Shown here: piece after piece, positions 27,347-37,305 of the stretch
How positions within the stretch are numbered: the stretch's first letter is position 1
Layout of the letters: each line of letters opens with the position of its first letter
NCBI RefSeq assembly: GCF_011290385.1
Contig: NZ_CP049785.1
Location: 62,001 to 126,000, forward strand
Direction of reading: 5' to 3'
Source of the DNA: Blattabacterium sp. DPU
GTDB taxonomy: Bacteria > Bacteroidota > Bacteroidia > Flavobacteriales > Blattabacteriaceae
Length of the DNA: 64,000 bases
The notes under the pieces: generated by a model
Databases searched by the model: none
Told to the model about the DNA's origin: nothing
What the model saw: the letters and a program-made list of their open reading frames with translations, nothing else
Program-made: the position numbers and the translations under genes

Positions 27347-29623
27347 ATGGTTTTTGATCTTGATATGATTCGAGATTTTTATACAAATTTTTTGTATAAA
27401 ATTGAAAATATTCGAAATGTGATTGATCATCCTATGACTTATTCGGAAAAAATTTTGTATTCTCATTTAGGAATAAATGAAATAAAAAAAACAGAAAATA
27501 ATTTTGCATTTAAAAATTTGAGAGATAAATATTACATGGATTTTTTACCCGATCGTATTGTAATGCAAGATGCTACAGCTCAGATGACATTACTTCAATT
27601 TATGCAAACTAAAAAAAACAAAACGTTTGTTCCTACTTCCATTCATTGTGATCATCTCATATCTGCTAAAGATGGATCAGATTTAGATTTAAAAAATGCT
27701 ATAGAAAAAAATGAAGAGATATACAATTTTTTAAAATCAGCATCTTATAAATATGGAATTGATTTTTGGAATCCTGGATCAGGAATTATTCATCAGGTTA
27801 TTTTAGAAAATTATGCTTTTCCTGGAGGAATGATTATAGGAACGGATTCTCATACTCCTAATGCTGGGGGATTAGGTATGCTTGCAATGGGAATTGGAGG
27901 ATCTGAAGCAGCCGAAGTTATGGCTGGATCACTTTTGGAATTGAAATTTCCTAAAATAATTGGAATAAATTTAATAGGAAAAATGAATGGGTGGACTTCT
28001 TCTAAAGATGTAATATTAAAATTGTCTGGAATGATTGGTGTTTCAGGAGCCAAAAATCATATTATTGAATATTTTGGTGAAGGGGTCAATAACATTTCTT
28101 GTGTTGGAAAAGCAACTATATGTAATATGGGTGCAGAAATAGGAGCGACGGCTTCCATATTTCCTTATGACATTAAAATGAAAGATTTTTTAGATAAAAA
28201 TGGGAGAAATAAAATTTCTATAATGTCAGAGAAAATAAAAGATTTTTTGAAAGCAGATCCAGAAGTTTATCAGAATCCGTATCATTATTATGATCGAGTG
28301 ATAGAAATAAATTTAAATATTTTAGAACCATATATTAATGGCCCTTTTACTCCAGATAAGGCTACTCCTATTTCTAAAATGAAAGAGGAAGCCATTAAAA
28401 ACAATTGGCCTACTAAAATTGAGGTAGGATTAATAGGATCCTGTACAAATTCTTCTTACGAAGATTTTTCAAAGGCTATATCAATAATTCAACAAGCAAA
28501 AGAGAAAAAATTAAAAATTAATTCAGAATATATGGTATCTCCGGGATCCAAAAAAGTTTATTCTCTTATGAAAGAGGTAGGATTTATATCTATATTTAAA
28601 AATATTGGAGCTCAAATTTTTTCTAATGCTTGTGGACCTTGTATTGGACAATGGGTAAGAAAAGGAAATAAAACAAACGAAAAAAATACAATTGTTCATA
28701 CTTTTAATAGAAATTTTTCATCTCGTAATGATGGAAATCCAAAAACACATGCTTTTATAGCATCTCCAGAAATTGTCACGGCTTTAGTTTTTTCTGGAGA
28801 TTTAACATTTGATCCTAGAAAAGATATGTTGAAAAATGAAATCGGAGAGTATGTAAAATTTGATGAACCTAAATCACTGAAAATTCCTTTTAAGATTTTT
28901 TCTTCAAAAGAATTAGGATATGAAAATTTTCCAAAAAAAAATATAGAAAATTTATCTGTAACTATCAAAAAAAATTCTAAAAGATTACAGATTTTATCTC
29001 CATTTTTATCATGGGATGGAAATGACTTACTTAATATTAGACTTTTAATCAAAACTAAAGGAAAATGTACGACTGATCATATTTCAATGGCAGGTTCATG
29101 GTTAAAATATAGAGGACATCTTGAAAAGATTTCTGAAAATTTGTTAATGGGTGCTATAAATGCCTTCAATTATGAAAAAAATAAAATAAAAAATATCATA
29201 ACAGGAACTTACAGTTCTGTTTATGATGTAGCTAAATTTTATAAATCAAAAAATATACAAACTTTAATTGTAGGAGAAAATAATTATGGAGAAGGATCTT
29301 CAAGAGAACATGCAGCTATGGAACCACGTTTTTTGGGAGTTCGTATTGTTCTTGTACAATCTTTCTCAAGAATACATGAAACTAATTTAAAAAAACAAGG
29401 TGTTTTAGCTGTAACTTTTTTAAATTCAAATGATTACTATAAAATACAAGAAGAAGATCTCATACATTTTTATACAAAAAATATGCGTCCTGGTAAAAAT
29501 ATAGAAGTAGAGTTATTTCATAAAAATGGATATAAAGAAAAAATCATTGTTCAACATTCTTATAATGAAAAACAAATTCAATGGTTTAAAGCCGGTTCCT
29601 CACTAAATTTCATTACAAAATAA
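27347..29623 (+). CDS. acn: Aconitate hydratase (mitochondrial-type aconitase)
   Basis: 758 residues, the usual length of the mitochondrial/Bacteroidota type rather than the approximately 890-residue AcnA. The [4Fe-4S] cluster cysteines are Cys366 (GSCTNSS), Cys429 and Cys432 (ACGPCIG). Substrate-binding DSHTPNAGGLGMLAMGIGGSEAA and the swivel-domain motif GENNYGEGSSREHAA are present. It interconverts citrate and isocitrate in the TCA cycle. Its Fe-S cluster would come from the suf operon at 31333-36435. The gene begins 34 bases after the hydrolase and is followed by yidD after 5 bases. Confidence 0.97.
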   Translation: MVFDLDMIRDFYTNFLYKIENIRNVIDHPMTYSEKILYSHLGINEIKKTENNFAFKNLRDKYYMDFLPDRIVMQDATAQMTLLQFMQTKKNKTFVPTSIHCDHLISAKDGSDLDLKNAIEKNEEIYNFLKSASYKYGIDFWNPGSGIIHQVILENYAFPGGMIIGTDSHTPNAGGLGMLAMGIGGSEAAEVMAGSLLELKFPKIIGINLIGKMNGWTSSKDVILKLSGMIGVSGAKNHIIEYFGEGVNNISCVGKATICNMGAEIGATASIFPYDIKMKDFLDKNGRNKISIMSEKIKDFLKADPEVYQNPYHYYDRVIEINLNILEPYINGPFTPDKATPISKMKEEAIKNNWPTKIEVGLIGSCTNSSYEDFSKAISIIQQAKEKKLKINSEYMVSPGSKKVYSLMKEVGFISIFKNIGAQIFSNACGPCIGQWVRKGNKTNEKNTIVHTFNRNFSSRNDGNPKTHAFIASPEIVTALVFSGDLTFDPRKDMLKNEIGEYVKFDEPKSLKIPFKIFSSKELGYENFPKKNIENLSVTIKKNSKRLQILSPFLSWDGNDLLNIRLLIKTKGKCTTDHISMAGSWLKYRGHLEKISENLLMGAINAFNYEKNKIKNIITGTYSSVYDVAKFYKSKNIQTLIVGENNYGEGSSREHAAMEPRFLGVRIVLVQSFSRIHETNLKKQGVLAVTFLNSNDYYKIQEEDLIHFYTKNMRPGKNIEVELFHKNGYKEKIIVQHSYNEKQIQWFKAGSSLNFITK

Positions 29624-29628
29624 ATAAC

Positions 29629-29853
29629 ATGAAAATTGTAAAAATTGTATTCATAAAAATTATCCAATTATATCAAATTGGTATTTCTCCATGTATAGGA
29701 AATAATTGTAGATATATACCAACTTGTTCAAATTATATGATTTTATCATTGAAAAAATGGAATCTTTTCAAAGCTATTTTTTTAAGTATCATAAGATTTA
29801 TTAAATGTAATCCGTGGGGCCCATATGGTTATGATCCGATAGATTCAATTTAA
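29629..29853 (+). CDS. yidD: Membrane protein insertion efficiency factor YidD
   Basis: 74 residues, the normal size. The YQIGISPCIGNNCRYIPTCSNY block (16-37) with its paired cysteines and the KCNPWGPYGYDP tail (60-71) are the family signature. YidD is a small membrane-associated protein that assists YidC in inserting inner-membrane proteins. In many bacteria it sits with rpmH-rnpA-yidC; here it is isolated between aconitase and lgt, with rpmH at 41916, so the ancestral cluster has been scattered. Confidence 0.95.
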   Translation: MKIVKIVFIKIIQLYQIGISPCIGNNCRYIPTCSNYMILSLKKWNLFKAIFLSIIRFIKCNPWGPYGYDPIDSI

Positions 29854-29879
29854 TTAACAAACAATTAACAATTTTAAAG

Positions 29880-30764
29880 ATGAAAACATTAGAATATATT
29901 AATTGGGATCCTATCCAAAAATTTAATTTATGGAAAGGTTTTTTTATTCATATTTATAGTCTAATGTTTGTGATTTCTTTTTTATTAGGATGGTATATAA
30001 TGAAATATATTTATCAAAATGATAATATTCATAAAAAATATTTGGATCCTTTATTTATATATACTTTTTTTGGTACTCTTATAGGAGCAAGATTAGGTCA
30101 AGTATTATTTTATGATATTTCATATTTTTCAGATCATTGGATTGAAGCTTTCCTTCCTATAAGGGAAAATCAACATAATTTTTTATTAGGATTTATAAAA
30201 GGATATGAATTCATCGGTTATAGAGGTTTATCAAGTCATGGAGCGACTATAGGAATTATTTTATCTACTTTATTTTATAGTAAAATAATATTAAATAAAA
30301 AATCTTTTATTTGGCTATGTGACAGATTATGTATTCCTATATCAATATCTTCTGTTTTTATTAGAATCGGAAATTTTTTTAATTCTGAAATAGTAGGAAA
30401 ACCATGTAATGAAAAATTGCCTTGGGCAGTAAAATTTGTACAAATGGATACAGAATATGGAGAAATTGTCCCCAGACATCCCACCCAAATTTACGAATCT
30501 ATTGGTTATCTAGTAATTTTTTTATTACTTTGGTATTTATATAAAATAAGAAAAAAAAATTATGAAGGATTTTTGTCCGGAATTTTTTTTATTTCACTTT
30601 GGTCTGTGCGTTTTTTAATAGAATTTTTTAAGGAACCACAAGGAGAAGAAATTATTAATTTTTTATCCATAAATACAGGGCAATGGCTCAGTATTCCTTT
30701 TATTATTTTGGGATTTTATCTTATTAATTTTTCAAAAATTAAAAAATATTTTTCTTCATTATGA
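29880..30764 (+). CDS. lgt: Prolipoprotein diacylglyceryl transferase
   Basis: 294 residues with seven or so membrane helices. Lgt transfers diacylglycerol from phosphatidylglycerol to the lipobox cysteine, the first step of lipoprotein maturation; Lnt (13833) does the last. Conserved text includes GTLIGARLGQVLFYD, YRGLSSHGATIGI (with the catalytic-site His) and the signature RIGNFFNSEIVGKP, then RHPTQIYESIGYL. The ATG at 29880 gives the expected N-terminus (INWDPIQKF). Its stop overlaps the next gene by four bases. Confidence 0.96.
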   Translation: MKTLEYINWDPIQKFNLWKGFFIHIYSLMFVISFLLGWYIMKYIYQNDNIHKKYLDPLFIYTFFGTLIGARLGQVLFYDISYFSDHWIEAFLPIRENQHNFLLGFIKGYEFIGYRGLSSHGATIGIILSTLFYSKIILNKKSFIWLCDRLCIPISISSVFIRIGNFFNSEIVGKPCNEKLPWAVKFVQMDTEYGEIVPRHPTQIYESIGYLVIFLLLWYLYKIRKKNYEGFLSGIFFISLWSVRFLIEFFKEPQGEEIINFLSINTGQWLSIPFIILGFYLINFSKIKKYFSSL

Positions 30765-31279
30765 AAAAAATATTGATTTTTTTTTCCTTGATAATTCTGT
30801 GTTTTTTTATAAATTCCTCTGAAAGAATTGATGACATTTCTGATATGTTTTTAGATATCGGAAATTCACTAGAAATAGAATTTATTCAAAATGGAAAATT
30901 GTATTTGATAAATAATAATCATATAATAAAAAAAATAGATATAGAATTAGCATATCGAGATACAGAAAAAATAAATGGATTAAAATATAGGTCTTTTTTA
31001 AAAGAAAATAGAGGTATGTTATTTTTATTCAAACATCAAGAAGAGTATAAACAAATGAACATGAAAAATGTTCAAATTCCTTTAGATATTATATATATCA
31101 ATCAATTTGATACGGTTATTTTTGTGAATCAATATGTTCCTCCTATGAGAGATATAGAAAAAATAACGAATTTTCCTTCAAATACTAGCATAAAATATAT
31201 TTTAGAAATTAATGCAGGGATGTCCAATAAATGGGGTATAAAAGAAGGAGTAACAAAAATTACTTGGTTTATTAAATAA
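30761..31279 (+). CDS. DUF192 family secreted protein
   Basis: 172 residues. An N-terminal signal sequence (KKILIFFSLIILCFFINSS, 2-20) is followed by a DUF192 domain, with AYRDTEKINGLKYRSFLKENRGMLFLF, MKNVQIPLDIIYIN and ILEINAGMSNKWGIKEG as its recognisable blocks. The fold is a small beta-barrel of unknown function, found in many Bacteroidota and probably periplasmic. It overlaps lgt by four bases and so is translationally coupled to lipoprotein processing, although it has no obvious lipobox itself. Function remains unassigned. Confidence 0.85.
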   Translation: MKKILIFFSLIILCFFINSSERIDDISDMFLDIGNSLEIEFIQNGKLYLINNNHIIKKIDIELAYRDTEKINGLKYRSFLKENRGMLFLFKHQEEYKQMNMKNVQIPLDIIYINQFDTVIFVNQYVPPMRDIEKITNFPSNTSIKYILEINAGMSNKWGIKEGVTKITWFIK

Positions 31280-31332
31280 TCATGCAAAAAAATTATCTTT
31301 ATCTTGTGTAATTAAAAAATTATGAAGATATT

Positions 31333-31662
31333 ATGATTTTTATATCCGAAAAAGCTAAAATTAAATTAATTTCTCTTATGAAAAAAGAGGGACTTTCTCA
31401 CGACATTTCTTTTGTTAGATTTGGAGTTAAAACTGGAGGTTGTTCGGGTTTGTCTTATGAACTTACTTTTGATCAAAAAAAACAAGAAGGGGATAAAATT
31501 TTTCAACATAAAGAAATGAAAATATTAATAGATCAAAATAGCATTCCTTATTTAGAAGGAATAACATTAGAATATTCAGATGGATTAGATGGAAAAGGAT
31601 TTTATTTTAAAAATCCTAAAGCAAAACATACTTGTGGATGCGGAAAAAGTTTTTCATTATAA
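31333..31662 (+). CDS. sufA: A-type Fe-S carrier/scaffold (SufA/IscA/HesB family)
   Basis: 109 residues with the three invariant cysteines of A-type carriers: Cys37 in GGCSGLSY and Cys101/Cys103 in HTCGCGKSF. The family accepts [2Fe-2S] or [4Fe-4S] clusters from SufBCD and passes them to targets. It is the first gene of the suf operon here. Its stop TAA shares one base with the ATG of sufB (TAATG at 31660-31664), indicating tight coupling. The name sufA follows from context; sequence alone cannot separate SufA from IscA. Confidence 0.93.
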   Translation: MIFISEKAKIKLISLMKKEGLSHDISFVRFGVKTGGCSGLSYELTFDQKKQEGDKIFQHKEMKILIDQNSIPYLEGITLEYSDGLDGKGFYFKNPKAKHTCGCGKSFSL

Positions 31663-33104
31663 TGAAAAAAAATAATAAAATATTAGAAAATTTTACTAAT
31701 TCTGAATATAAATATGGGTTTTATACTCCAATAGAATCCGATAAAATTCCAGTAGGGTTAAATGAAGACGTTATTCGTAAAATAACAGAAAAAAAAAAGG
31801 AACCTACATGGATGTTAGATTGGAGACTAGAATCCTTCTCTATATGGAAAAAAATGAATATTCCAAAATGGGCAAATATAAAATACAAAATACCAGATTT
31901 TCAAAATATAAGTTATTATTCTGCTCCCAAAAAAAAAATAGATTTAAATAATTCGGAGGAAATAGATCCAGAATTAATAGACACATTTAAAAAATTAGGA
32001 ATTTCTATAAAAGAACAAAAAATGCTTTCAGGTGTAGCTACAGATATAGTATTAGATTCCGTTTCTTTAGCAACTACATTTCAAAAAAAATTGAAAGATA
32101 AAGGCATTATATTTTGTTCTATGAATGATGCTTTAAGAAAATATCCAAATATTGTAAAAAAATATTTAGGTTCAGTTGTTTCAAAAAAAGATAATTTTTA
32201 TGCTGCTCTAAATTCAGCTGTATTTTCGGATGGTTCTTTTTGTTATATTCCCAAAGGAGTCCGTTGTCCTATGGAATTATCCACATATTTCCGTATTAAT
32301 GAAAATCAAACGGGTCAATTTGAAAGAACCTTGATTATCGCAGATAAAGATTCTTATGTTAGTTATTTAGAAGGATGTACAGCTCCGCAAAGAAAAGAAA
32401 ATCAATTACATGCCGCTGTAGTGGAAATTATTGCCTTAGAAAATGCTGAAATTAAATACTCTACGGTTCAAAATTGGTTCCCTGGAAATAAAAAAGGAGA
32501 AGGAGGGATTTTTAATTTTGTAACAAAACGTGGATTGTGTGAAAAAGGAGCAAAAATATCTTGGATACAAGTAGAAACAGGTTCTTCTATCACTTGGAAA
32601 TATCCGTCTTGTATTCTAAAAGGAGATTTTTCTATGGGTCAATTTTATTCTATAGCTTTAACTAAAGATTTTCAACAAGCAGATACGGGAACTAAGATGA
32701 TACATATAGGAAAAAACACTAAAAGTATTATTATATCGAAAGGAATATCTGCTGGAAAAGCTCAAAATAATTATAGAGGATTGGTAAAAATAACCCCTCA
32801 AGCAATGCATTCTCGTAATTTTTCTCAATGTGATTCTTTATTAATAGGAAATCAATGTGGAGCTCATACTTTTCCATATATTCGTGTATATAATTCCAAT
32901 TCTAAAGTAGAACATGAAGCAACAACTTCAAAAATTGGAGAAAACCAAATTTTTTACTGTAATCAAAGAGGAATAAATACAGAAAAGGCAATTTCTTTAA
33001 TTGTTTATGGATTTAGTAATGAAGTTTTGAAAAAACTTCCCATGGAATTTGCAATAGAAGCTCAAAAACTTTTGGAAATTTCTTTGGAAGGATCTGTTGG
33101 ATAA
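31662..33104 (+). CDS. sufB: Fe-S cluster assembly protein SufB
   Basis: 480 residues from ATG 31662. The in-frame TTG 31632 lies inside sufA and adds an unrelated decapeptide, so I reject it. SufB is the scaffold on which SufBCD builds the cluster. Family text [55 protein letters not shown] and [18 protein letters not shown] is present and well conserved, with GC content visibly higher than the neighbouring sufD. It precedes sufC by 12 bases. Confidence 0.97.
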   Translation: MKKNNKILENFTNSEYKYGFYTPIESDKIPVGLNEDVIRKITEKKKEPTWMLDWRLESFSIWKKMNIPKWANIKYKIPDFQNISYYSAPKKKIDLNNSEEIDPELIDTFKKLGISIKEQKMLSGVATDIVLDSVSLATTFQKKLKDKGIIFCSMNDALRKYPNIVKKYLGSVVSKKDNFYAALNSAVFSDGSFCYIPKGVRCPMELSTYFRINENQTGQFERTLIIADKDSYVSYLEGCTAPQRKENQLHAAVVEIIALENAEIKYSTVQNWFPGNKKGEGGIFNFVTKRGLCEKGAKISWIQVETGSSITWKYPSCILKGDFSMGQFYSIALTKDFQQADTGTKMIHIGKNTKSIIISKGISAGKAQNNYRGLVKITPQAMHSRNFSQCDSLLIGNQCGAHTFPYIRVYNSNSKVEHEATTSKIGENQIFYCNQRGINTEKAISLIVYGFSNEVLKKLPMEFAIEAQKLLEISLEGSVG

Positions 33105-33116
33105 TAATAAAAAATT

Positions 33117-33869
33117 ATGTTAAATATAGAAAATTTACATGCTTCTATAAAAACGAAAAAAATTCTTAGAGGAATTAACTTAAAAATTAACGCAGGAGAA
33201 AGTCATGTGATTATGGGCCCTAATGGATCTGGAAAAAGCACTCTAGCTTCTATCATAGCAGGGAAAAAAGAGTATAAAATAACTGAAGGTAATATTTATT
33301 TTTTTAATCAAAATTTAAAAAATTTTTCTATAGAAGAACGAGCACAATTAGGAATTTTTCTTTCTTTTCAACATCCAATAGAAATACCAGGAGTATCCAT
33401 TATTAATTTTATTAAAACAGCAGTGAATTCTATTCGTGAAGCAAAAAATATGGAAAAAATGTCTGCTAAAGATATTTTATTAAAAATCAACAAAAAATCC
33501 TCTTCATTAAATATTGAAAAAGATTTCTTATTTCGTTCTTTAAATGAAGGATTTTCGGGAGGAGAAAAAAAACGTAATGAAATATTACAAATGATGATGT
33601 TAGATCCTTTATTATCGATTTTAGATGAAATTGATTCAGGATTAGATATAGATGCTTTACGTATAGTTGCTAAAGGAATTAATACTTTTAGAAATGATAA
33701 AAATTCGGTTTTAATTATTACCCATTACAAAAGATTATTAGATCATATTTTATCAGACTATATTGTACATATTTTATATGATGGAAAAATTATTCAGTCA
33801 GGAGATAAAAAATTAGCTGAAAAATTAGAACAAAAAGGATATGATCATATAGTGAAAAATAAAGTATAA
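33117..33869 (+). CDS. sufC: Fe-S cluster assembly ATPase SufC
   Basis: 250 residues, full length. Walker A GPNGSGKST is at 34-42, and the ABC signature has the SufC-typical form FSGGEKKRNEILQMM near 146-160, followed by Walker B (SILDEIDSGLDIDAL). Cytosolic ABC-type ATPase; drives conformational change in SufBCD. Lies between sufB and sufD (26-base gap) in the usual order. Confidence 0.97.
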   Translation: MLNIENLHASIKTKKILRGINLKINAGESHVIMGPNGSGKSTLASIIAGKKEYKITEGNIYFFNQNLKNFSIEERAQLGIFLSFQHPIEIPGVSIINFIKTAVNSIREAKNMEKMSAKDILLKINKKSSSLNIEKDFLFRSLNEGFSGGEKKRNEILQMMMLDPLLSILDEIDSGLDIDALRIVAKGINTFRNDKNSVLIITHYKRLLDHILSDYIVHILYDGKIIQSGDKKLAEKLEQKGYDHIVKNKV

Positions 33870-33895
33870 AAAGAATCGTTAAATTTTATAACTCA

Positions 33896-35194
33896 ATGCA
33901 GTTAAAAGAAAAAATAATTTTACTAAATAAAAAATTTTCTTCTGTAAAAAAAAAAGATTCTTATATGTCTTTTTTACAACGAGAACATTCTGATTTCTTT
34001 AACAAAAAAGGATTCCCTTCTTCTATAGATGAAGAATGGAAAAATACGAATATTGACTCAATTCTTTCAAAAGATTATAATATAATTACAGAAAATATAA
34101 AAATAGAAAATGTAGAATATAAAAAAATAAGAAAATTAACCTTTCTTAAAAAAGAAAAATCTCTTATTTTGATTTTTATAGATGGAAAATATAATCCTTA
34201 TCTTTCTTCTACTCATGCGGAAAATATTATTTTATCAAATATAATATCACTAAAAGAAAACGATATTAAAGATTATTATGGAAAACTGTCATATCAATAT
34301 GATGCATTTTATACTTTAAATACACTTTTTTTAAAAGATGGAGCATATATTTATATTCCAGACAATGTTATTTTAGAATCTCCCATAGAGATATTACATA
34401 TTTCTACAGGTAAAGAATCTAAAATTATGTTGAATAATAGGAATTTAATTGTGGTGGGAGAACATTCCTATGTTAAAATTATAGAACATTATAAATGTTT
34501 GAAAAAACATTTAGTTTTTATAAATTCTGTAAGTGAAATTTATGCTATGAATCATAGCAAAATTGATTACTATAAAATACAAAATGATTTAAAAGAAACT
34601 TCTGTAATAGATAATACATTTTTAAAACAAAAAAATAATAGTAAGTGTAGTGTTTATACTTTTTCTTTTCAAGGAAATTTTATAAAAAATAATTTAAAAT
34701 TTTATTCTAATGGAGAAAAAGCTTATTCTTATTTATATGGAATTTCACTTTTATCAGGAAAACAATTTGTAGATCATCATACTTTAATAGATCATTTATA
34801 TTCAAATACTTATAGTTTTCAATTATATAAAAATATTCTGTGTGGAAAATCTAAAGGTATTTTTAATGGAAAAATAATTGTTAACGAATTTATAAAAGAA
34901 ATAAATGCTTTTCAAAAAAATCATAATATTATTCTTTCTAATGAAGCAAGTATATATGCTAAACCTCAATTAGAGATTTTTTCTGAATATGTAAAATGTT
35001 CACATGGTTGTACTGTAGGAAACATACAAGAATCTGAATTATTTTATCTTCAATCAAGAGGAATTCCTGAAAAAAAGGCTAAAATGTTATTATTATTATC
35101 TTTTTTAGGAGAAATGTTAATTCCTATTCATATTTCTGAGTTGAAAAAATTTATACATAAAAAAATGAAGGAAAAATTAGATAAACATTTATAA
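33896..35194 (+). CDS. sufD: Fe-S cluster assembly protein SufD
   Basis: 432 residues, SufB paralogue and subunit of the SufBCD scaffold. Recognisable segments include GFPSSIDEEWKNTN near the N-terminus, and toward the C-terminus IYAKPQLEIFSEYVKCSHGCTVG and LFYLQSRGIPEKKAKMLLL. The central beta-helix is much diverged. The AT bias and Lys/Asn content are higher than in sufB or sufC, consistent with weaker constraint. sufS begins 5 bases after its stop. Confidence 0.94.
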   Translation: MQLKEKIILLNKKFSSVKKKDSYMSFLQREHSDFFNKKGFPSSIDEEWKNTNIDSILSKDYNIITENIKIENVEYKKIRKLTFLKKEKSLILIFIDGKYNPYLSSTHAENIILSNIISLKENDIKDYYGKLSYQYDAFYTLNTLFLKDGAYIYIPDNVILESPIEILHISTGKESKIMLNNRNLIVVGEHSYVKIIEHYKCLKKHLVFINSVSEIYAMNHSKIDYYKIQNDLKETSVIDNTFLKQKNNSKCSVYTFSFQGNFIKNNLKFYSNGEKAYSYLYGISLLSGKQFVDHHTLIDHLYSNTYSFQLYKNILCGKSKGIFNGKIIVNEFIKEINAFQKNHNIILSNEASIYAKPQLEIFSEYVKCSHGCTVGNIQESELFYLQSRGIPEKKAKMLLLLSFLGEMLIPIHISELKKFIHKKMKEKLDKHL

Positions 35195-35199
35195 AACAT

Positions 35200-36435
35200 A
35201 TGTTTTCAGAAAAAGAAATACAAAAAATAAGAAATCAATTTCCTATTTTAAAAGAAAAAGTATATTCTAATCCTTTAATATATATGGATAATGCGGCAAC
35301 AACTCAAAAACCATTAAAGGTGATACAAGCTACTAAAAATTATTATTCAACCATGAATTCTAATATCCATAGGGGGTTACATTATCTTAGTCATAAAGCA
35401 ACTCTATATGTAGAAAATGTAAGAAAAAAAATTCAAAAATTTATTCATGCAAAATATTCTTCAGAAATTATATTTACGAAAGGAACTACAGAATCGATTA
35501 ACTTGGTAGCTTCTAGTTTGGCCTCTTTTATAAAAAAAGGAGATGAAATTATCATTTCTTGTATCGAACATCATTCAAATCTTGTTCCATGGCAGGTTCT
35601 TTGTAAAAAAAAAGGTGCTATTTTAAAAATAATATCTATTTATAAAAATGGTTTTTTGAAATTAAAAGATTTTGAATTTTTCATTTCAGAAAAAACTAAA
35701 ATAGTGACTATCAGTCACATATCTAATGTTTTAGGAATTATTAATCCCGTTAAAAATATCATAGAAAAGGCACATAGATATGGAGCTTTAGTTTTAATTG
35801 ATGGAGCTCAAGTTCCATCTAATTTATATTTGAATATGCAAGATTTAAATGTTGATTTTTATGTTTTTTCTGCCCATAAAATGTATGGACCTACTGGAAT
35901 TGGAATATTGTATGGAAAAAAGAAAATATTAGAAAAGTTATGTCCTTATCAATTTGGTGGTGAAATGATTAAAAATGTAAGTTTTGATCAAACAATTTAT
36001 TCCGATTTACCGTTAAAATTTGAAGCAGGAACTCCAAATATAGAAGGAATTGTTGTATGGGGAGCAGCTATAGACTTTGTAAAAGAAATAGGTATATCAA
36101 ATATTCGATCTTATAAAGAAAAACTTTTAACATATGCGATGAAACGTTTAAAATCTATAGATGGAATCCAATTCTATGGATATTCCAGTGATTTTTCTGA
36201 AAAATCTGGAATTATTTCCTTTAACTTAAATAAGTTACATTGTTTTGATGTAGGAAGTATTTTAGATCGTTTAGGAATTGCAGTTAGGACAGGACATTTA
36301 TGTGCACAACCTCTCATGAATTTTTTTAAAGTATCAGGTATGATTCGTGTTAGTTTTTCTGTGTATAATACTTTTAAAGAAATTGATTATTTATTTGAAA
36401 GTCTTTTAAAAGCAAAAAAAATATTATTAAGGTAA
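35200..36435 (+). CDS. sufS: Cysteine desulfurase SufS
   Basis: 411 residues. This PLP enzyme takes sulfur from cysteine for Fe-S assembly. The PLP lysine is Lys227 in SAHKMYGPTG, and the catalytic persulfide cysteine is Cys368 in RTGHLCAQPLM. MDNAATTQKP (30s) and NIHRGLHYLS mark the SufS group. No sufE or sufU partner is adjacent; a sulfur-relay partner may be encoded elsewhere. It is the last gene of the suf operon, with rplU starting 12 bases later. Confidence 0.96.
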   Translation: MFSEKEIQKIRNQFPILKEKVYSNPLIYMDNAATTQKPLKVIQATKNYYSTMNSNIHRGLHYLSHKATLYVENVRKKIQKFIHAKYSSEIIFTKGTTESINLVASSLASFIKKGDEIIISCIEHHSNLVPWQVLCKKKGAILKIISIYKNGFLKLKDFEFFISEKTKIVTISHISNVLGIINPVKNIIEKAHRYGALVLIDGAQVPSNLYLNMQDLNVDFYVFSAHKMYGPTGIGILYGKKKILEKLCPYQFGGEMIKNVSFDQTIYSDLPLKFEAGTPNIEGIVVWGAAIDFVKEIGISNIRSYKEKLLTYAMKRLKSIDGIQFYGYSSDFSEKSGIISFNLNKLHCFDVGSILDRLGIAVRTGHLCAQPLMNFFKVSGMIRVSFSVYNTFKEIDYLFESLLKAKKILLR

Positions 36436-36447
36436 AAATTATTTATA

Positions 36448-36768
36448 ATGTATGCTATTATTAATATAAAAGATAAACAATTTAAAATTGTTGAAAACAA
36501 ATATATTTATGTTCCTTATATTTCTATGAATGTAGGAGAAAAAATATTATTAAATCAAGTTTTTTTATTTTTTAAAGAAGATAAACTTTTTTTAGGAAAT
36601 CCTTTTCTAGATAACATAAGTGTAAAAATAGAAATATTACAACATATAAAAGGTAATAAAATTATTATTTTTAAAAAGAAAAGAAGAAAAGGATATAGAG
36701 TAAAGAATGGATTTAGACCTTTATTTTCGAAAATAAAAATAATTTCTTTTTTAGAAAAAAAAAAATAA
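36448..36768 (+). CDS. rplU: 50S ribosomal protein L21
   Basis: 106 residues, normal length. It begins MYAIINIKDKQFKIVENKYIYV, the L21 N-terminus. The KKKRRKGYRVKNGFRP basic block (about 77-92) is the L21 signature that contacts 23S rRNA. It is paired with rpmA (L27) 3 bases downstream, the almost universal bacterial arrangement, and both follow suf genes on the same strand. Confidence 0.96.
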   Translation: MYAIINIKDKQFKIVENKYIYVPYISMNVGEKILLNQVFLFFKEDKLFLGNPFLDNISVKIEILQHIKGNKIIIFKKKRRKGYRVKNGFRPLFSKIKIISFLEKKK

Positions 36769-36771
36769 AAT

Positions 36772-37032
36772 ATGGCTCATAAAAAAGGTTCTGGAAGTTC
36801 TAGAAACGGAAGAGATTCAATAGGAAGAAGATTAGGAGTTAAAATATATGGGAATCAATATGTACATTCGGGTAATATTATAGTTCGTCAAAGAGGAACA
36901 AAACACCATCCTGGAATAAATGTAGGAATGGGGAGAGATCATACTTTATACGCTATTAAGAATGGTTATGTTTCTTTTAAAAAAGTAAAAAAAAGATCGA
37001 TTGTTTCTATTATAAATGTTAAGACTGGGTAG
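36772..37032 (+). CDS. rpmA: 50S ribosomal protein L27
   Basis: 86 residues, normal length. [24 protein letters not shown] and [14 protein letters not shown] are unmistakable L27. The N-terminal tail reaches the peptidyl-transferase centre. Its last three codons, including the TAG stop (37030-37032), lie inside the 5' part of the tRNA-Arg gene that starts at 37023, so processing of that tRNA would remove the end of the L27 message. Confidence 0.97.
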   Translation: MAHKKGSGSSRNGRDSIGRRLGVKIYGNQYVHSGNIIVRQRGTKHHPGINVGMGRDHTLYAIKNGYVSFKKVKKRSIVSIINVKTG

Positions 37033-37097
37033 TTCAAATAGGATAGAACAACAGTTTCCTAAACTGTAAGTTGTGGGTTCGAATCCCTCCCCGGTTG
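37023..37097 (+). tRNA. tRNA-Arg (anticodon CCT)
   Basis: 75 bases fold as a cloverleaf. The acceptor GACTGGG pairs with CCCGGTT (two G-U pairs), D stem GTTC/GAAC, anticodon stem ACAGT/ACTGT with loop TTCCTAA and anticodon CCT at 37058-37060, T loop TTCGAAT. The T stem has a U-U mismatch at its second pair (74 against 88). The discriminator is G37097 and CCA is not encoded. It reads AGG. It overlaps the end of rpmA by 10 bases. Confidence 0.93.
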
Positions 37098-37107
37098 CAA
37101 ATAATAA

Positions 37108-37181
37108 TGGTCCCAGCTGGATTTGAACCAGCGACTTCCTGATTATGAGTCAGGTGCTCTAACCAACTGAGCTATGGGACC
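37108..37181 (-). tRNA. tRNA with anticodon CAT, probably tRNA-Ile2 (lysidine-modified)
   Basis: On the minus strand, acceptor GGTCCCA/TGGGACC is perfectly paired, D arm AGCTC...GAGC, anticodon stem CCTGA/TCAGG with loop CTCATAA, T arm CTGG-TTCAAAT-CCAG. Discriminator A (37108), CCA not encoded. It lacks initiator features (1-72 mismatch, GGG/CCC anticodon stem). The C4-G69 and C5-G68 pairs match TilS recognition of tRNA-Ile2, whereas the other CAT tRNA (54829) lacks them, so I favour Ile2 over elongator Met here. It lies tail to tail with tRNA-Arg, 10 bases apart. Confidence 0.93.
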
Positions 37182-37305
37182 TAAAATAGAGAGAAATGTA
37201 CAATTTTACAACATTATTTTTCCTATTACAAATTTTTTGAAAATTTTTTATTTTTTGATTTTATTATACAAATAATTCAAGAAACAAAACTATGAAAAAA
37301 AAGAA

